The position numbers and the translations under genes are program-made. A stretch of DNA of 15,629 nucleotides, from contig PMMJ01000483.1 in NCBI GenBank assembly GCA_003162255.1, forward strand, positions 1 through 15,629, read 5' to 3'. This document shows positions 13,638-15,629 of this stretch, piece by piece (positions within the stretch are counted from its first letter, which is position 1; each line of letters begins with the position of its first letter). The notes under the pieces were generated by a model. The model had not been told where the DNA came from, searched no databases, and saw only the letters and a program-made list of their open reading frames with translations. The DNA is from Acidobacteriaceae bacterium (lineage in GTDB: Bacteria > Acidobacteriota > Terriglobia > Terriglobales > Acidobacteriaceae).

Positions 13638-14030
13638 ATGAAACGAGTTGTCGCGGCGCTGATCATAAAAGACGACCGCATCCTCGCCTGCCAGAGGACG
13701 CGGCACCAGGCTATGCCGCTGAAATGGGAATTTCCCGGAGGCAAGATCGAAGACGGCGAACAGCCTCGCGATGCCATGCGCCGGGAACTGGAGGAAGAAC
13801 TGGGAATCGCGGCCGAGGTGGGCGTGGAGGTGGCCCGCATCGTCCATCAATACCCGGGTGGTGGGGCGGTGGAACTCAGATTCTTCGAGGTGCGCAGCTA
13901 TCGCGGCGAAATCGAGAATCGGATTTTTCGGGAGATACGCTGGGCGACGCGGCAGGAGTTGCTGGAACTGGATTTTCTCGAAGCCGACTTGGGATTGGTG
14001 AAGGATCTGGCGGCGGGAAAGATTTTGTAA
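13638..14030 (+). CDS. Nudix hydrolase, MutT-like (8-oxo-dGTP diphosphatase family)
   Basis: A 130-residue Nudix protein with a perfect box: G35-x5-E41-x7-R49-E50-L-x-E53-E54-x-G56-I57, read from GGKIEDGEQP and REL EEELGI. The short length and the opening MKRVVAALIIKDDRILACQR match MutT and the CTP-pyrophosphatase NudG. The preceding WEFPGG is standard for MutT. These enzymes cleave (oxidised) nucleoside triphosphates to the monophosphate and pyrophosphate using magnesium, cleaning the nucleotide pool. ATG 13638 starts the first strand; a longer open frame upstream overlaps the GAF gene and lacks homology. It follows the fRMsr-like gene by 34 nt, probably co-transcribed. Substrate choice (8-oxo-dGTP, CTP or other) cannot be decided by reading. 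Confidence 0.87.
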   Translation: MKRVVAALIIKDDRILACQRTRHQAMPLKWEFPGGKIEDGEQPRDAMRRELEEELGIAAEVGVEVARIVHQYPGGGAVELRFFEVRSYRGEIENRIFREIRWATRQELLELDFLEADLGLVKDLAAGKIL

Positions 14031-14044
14031 GCGCCAAGGCGTTT

Positions 14045-14130
14045 AACCGCAGAGATCGCGGAGTTCGCAGAGGAATTCAGAAGAAAATCTCGTTGTTCTC
14101 GGCGCGCTCTGCGATCTCCGCGATTCGGTT
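14045..14130. terminator. Large inverted repeat between convergent genes, probable two-way terminator
   Basis: ATCGCGGAGTTCGCAGAG (14055-14072) is the inverse of CTCTGCGATCTCCGCGAT (14107-14124) with one mismatch in 18. An outer AACCG/CGGTT pair (14045-14049, 14126-14130) is followed by TTTTCTTT. It separates the Nudix gene (plus) from the transporter gene (minus). Confidence 0.6.
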
Positions 14131-14139
14131 TTCTTTGAA

Positions 14140-15399
14140 TTATCCCGTGCCGCCGCGGATTAGCCCGTACACATAGAGCAGTGTCAACACGATCATAATT
14201 GCGGTGGTTGCCCAGGCGATGATGTTGAACGTGGTTTTGTTTGCGTATTCGCCCATCAGTTCTTTTTTGTTGATCAGCAGCAACATGAAAATCAGCACGC
14301 CGGGCAACACCGCGCCGTTGACCACTTGCGAAAATACAGCGATCTTAATATACGGAAGCCCCGGTATCAGGACCACGACTCCTCCCGCGGCGATGAGCAC
14401 GGTATAAAGCCAGTAGAAGGCGGGAGCTTCGGAAAATTTGCGTCCCACACCCGATTCGAAACCTAAGCCTTCACAAACCGTGTAGGCCGTCGAAAGCGGG
14501 AGAATCGAAGCGGCAAATAGCGACGCGTTGAAAAGTCCCAGGGCAAAGAGCAGGTACGCCCAGTCGCCGGCCAGCGGACGCAGCGCTTGGGCGGCATCGG
14601 CGGCGTCGCGAATGTCACGATTGCCATGCAGGTACAGAGTGGCCGCGCAAGCCACAATGATGAACCAGGCCACCACGTCGGTGAAGATGCAGCCCACAAT
14701 CACGTCGAGCCTCGAGGCAGTGTACTGACGCCGGGTGATTCCCTTTTCCACGACCGACGACTGCAGATAGAACTGCATCCAGGGCGCGATCGTGGTTCCG
14801 ACCACGCCGATCACCATATAGAGGTAGGTGTCGTGCCGGAAGGCCGCCATCTCCGGAGGTTTCACCGTGGCCTTTACGGCCTCAATCCACGCGGGCTTGG
14901 AGAGCACTCCGGCAAAAATGTAAGTGATGTAGAAAAAGGAAGCCACCAGAAACACTTTCTCAACGCTTTTGTACTGCCCTTTGACGGCGATCAACCAGAC
15001 GATCACGGCACAGATCGGCACGGAGATGTACCTGGAGACGCCGAACAGCTCCATGCTTCCGGCAATGCCGACAAATTCGCCGACGACGTTTCCGAAATTT
15101 GTAATCAGAATGCCGATCATCATGAGGAAGGTAATGCGCAGGCCGTATTCTTCCCGGATCAGATCGCTCAGGCCCTTGCCCGTGACCGCTCCCATGCGGG
15201 CGCACATTTCCTGTACTACGATCAGGGCGATCGTAGTCGGGATCATGGTCCACAAGAGCATGTAGCCGAACTGCGCGCCGGCCTGCGAATAGGTCAGGAT
15301 GCCGTTGGCATCGTTGTCCACATTCGCGGTGATGATGCCCGGCCCCACGACGGCGAAGAACATCAGGAGCCGGAACTTCCAACTTCTCAGGAATTTCAT
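14140..15399 (-). CDS. NRAMP-family divalent metal transporter, divergent motif type
   Basis: A 419-residue inner-membrane carrier with about 11 hydrophobic helices and the NRAMP fold order. The N-terminus (RLLMFFAVVGPGIITANVDN) is the first helix. In typical Mn/Fe carriers the metal site is DPGN in helix 1 and MPH in helix 6. Here helix 1 reads DNDANG (28-33) and helix 6 reads TIAPWMQFYLQSS (203-215). The altered site points to a subfamily with changed ion choice, such as the NRAMP-related magnesium carriers, but the ion cannot be named. The acidic residues D28 and D30 remain available. ATG 15399 is used; a GTG two codons upstream (15405) is the alternative and neither has a ribosome site. 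It converges on the Nudix gene. No Fur or MntR box was recognised upstream. Confidence 0.87.
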   Translation of the reverse strand: MKFLRSWKFRLLMFFAVVGPGIITANVDNDANGILTYSQAGAQFGYMLLWTMIPTTIALIVVQEMCARMGAVTGKGLSDLIREEYGLRITFLMMIGILITNFGNVVGEFVGIAGSMELFGVSRYISVPICAVIVWLIAVKGQYKSVEKVFLVASFFYITYIFAGVLSKPAWIEAVKATVKPPEMAAFRHDTYLYMVIGVVGTTIAPWMQFYLQSSVVEKGITRRQYTASRLDVIVGCIFTDVVAWFIIVACAATLYLHGNRDIRDAADAAQALRPLAGDWAYLLFALGLFNASLFAASILPLSTAYTVCEGLGFESGVGRKFSEAPAFYWLYTVLIAAGGVVVLIPGLPYIKIAVFSQVVNGAVLPGVLIFMLLLINKKELMGEYANKTTFNIIAWATTAIMIVLTLLYVYGLIRGGTG

Positions 15400-15629
15400 G
15401 CGCACAGGCCACAGGGACGATCAAATTGGCGAAACAGAACGACCAGAATAAACGCTGAAAGCATCGTCTGGATATATCAATTTGCAGAACTGAGAAACTT
15501 TTTTGCGAAGTTGCCGGTGCGGCTGGGCAGATTGCAAAACCGCTCGTGATGCGCGATGTGAGCCGCTCTCGGGGCTGAGGCAAATCCAGAGTTAGTATGA
15601 GTGCATGCAGCTGCCGAGCTGCGCTCGGC
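15400..15629. other. Upstream region of the transporter gene to window end
   Basis: About 230 nt with no supported gene. The last bases form a hairpin, GCCGAG (15613-15618) with CTCGGC (15624-15629). An ATG at 15605 opens a plus-strand frame to the edge that is too short to judge. Confidence 0.35.

Noticed and set aside
14587..15549. 320-codon plus-strand frame
   Set aside because: Antisense shadow of the NRAMP gene; His/Asp/Gly-rich translation typical of shadow frames.
1..15629. rRNA, tRNA or CRISPR array
   Set aside because: None recognised on either strand by reading; a tRNA scan would be needed to exclude a divergent tRNA.

Overview
The window is a stretch of bacterial chromosome with roughly 57-60% GC by eye, dense with housekeeping-type genes and threaded with intergenic hairpin repeats. 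The mix suggests a soil-type Acidobacteriota (Terriglobia-like) genome or metagenome bin: a membrane-anchored LuxR regulator beside DUF4199, a divergent NRAMP carrier, a small IscU-like scaffold without its third cysteine, a C/H-knuckle protein, and foldback and 'CCCCGGAGGGGCGG'-type repeats. This assignment is inference from gene content; there is no rRNA to confirm it.

Layout. 1-329 is the 3' end of a polyprenyl synthase gene, convergent with a TTG-started ridA (461-847, minus). ridA is divergent from a membrane-tethered LuxR regulator (989-1435) and its DUF4199 partner (1562-2113). A DedA-rhodanese fusion follows (2454-3425); an in-frame UGA sits in its rhodanese active-site loop. A 138-bp foldback element precedes a MobA/MocA-like nucleotidyltransferase (3839-4492) and a HAD phosphatase (4515-5240), which probably form an operon. 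Next come a SAM methyltransferase (5474-6409), a broken partial copy of a GH18 gene (6411-6660), and the intact secreted GH18 protein (6788-7954). A HigB/HigA-like toxin-antitoxin pair (8241-8971) lies between two near-identical 100-bp direct repeats.

9524-11816 is the most unusual segment. On the minus strand an OLD/DUF3696-type ATPase gene overlaps a PIN-domain gene by 8 nt, and the pair is bracketed by inverted, terminal-repeat-like sequences. The layout resembles an ATPase-nuclease defence or toxin module on a mobile cassette. This copy is damaged: an amber codon in the ATPase, a Walker B Glu-to-Gln change, and a +1 frameshift in the PIN gene. Both proteins can be rebuilt end to end across the lesions.

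The right end returns to ordinary genes: a C/H-knuckle protein (11912-12544), an IscU-like scaffold (minus), a GAF/fRMsr-type protein and a MutT-like Nudix hydrolase (plus), then a convergent NRAMP-family transporter (minus) beyond a large inverted repeat that probably terminates both. Redox and sulfur chemistry recurs across the window (rhodanese, Fe-S scaffold, fRMsr), but the genes are not in one operon. The two observations most worth following are the UGA at the rhodanese nucleophile position, with a compact hairpin 21 nt downstream (candidate selenocysteine recoding), and the ATPase-PIN cassette.
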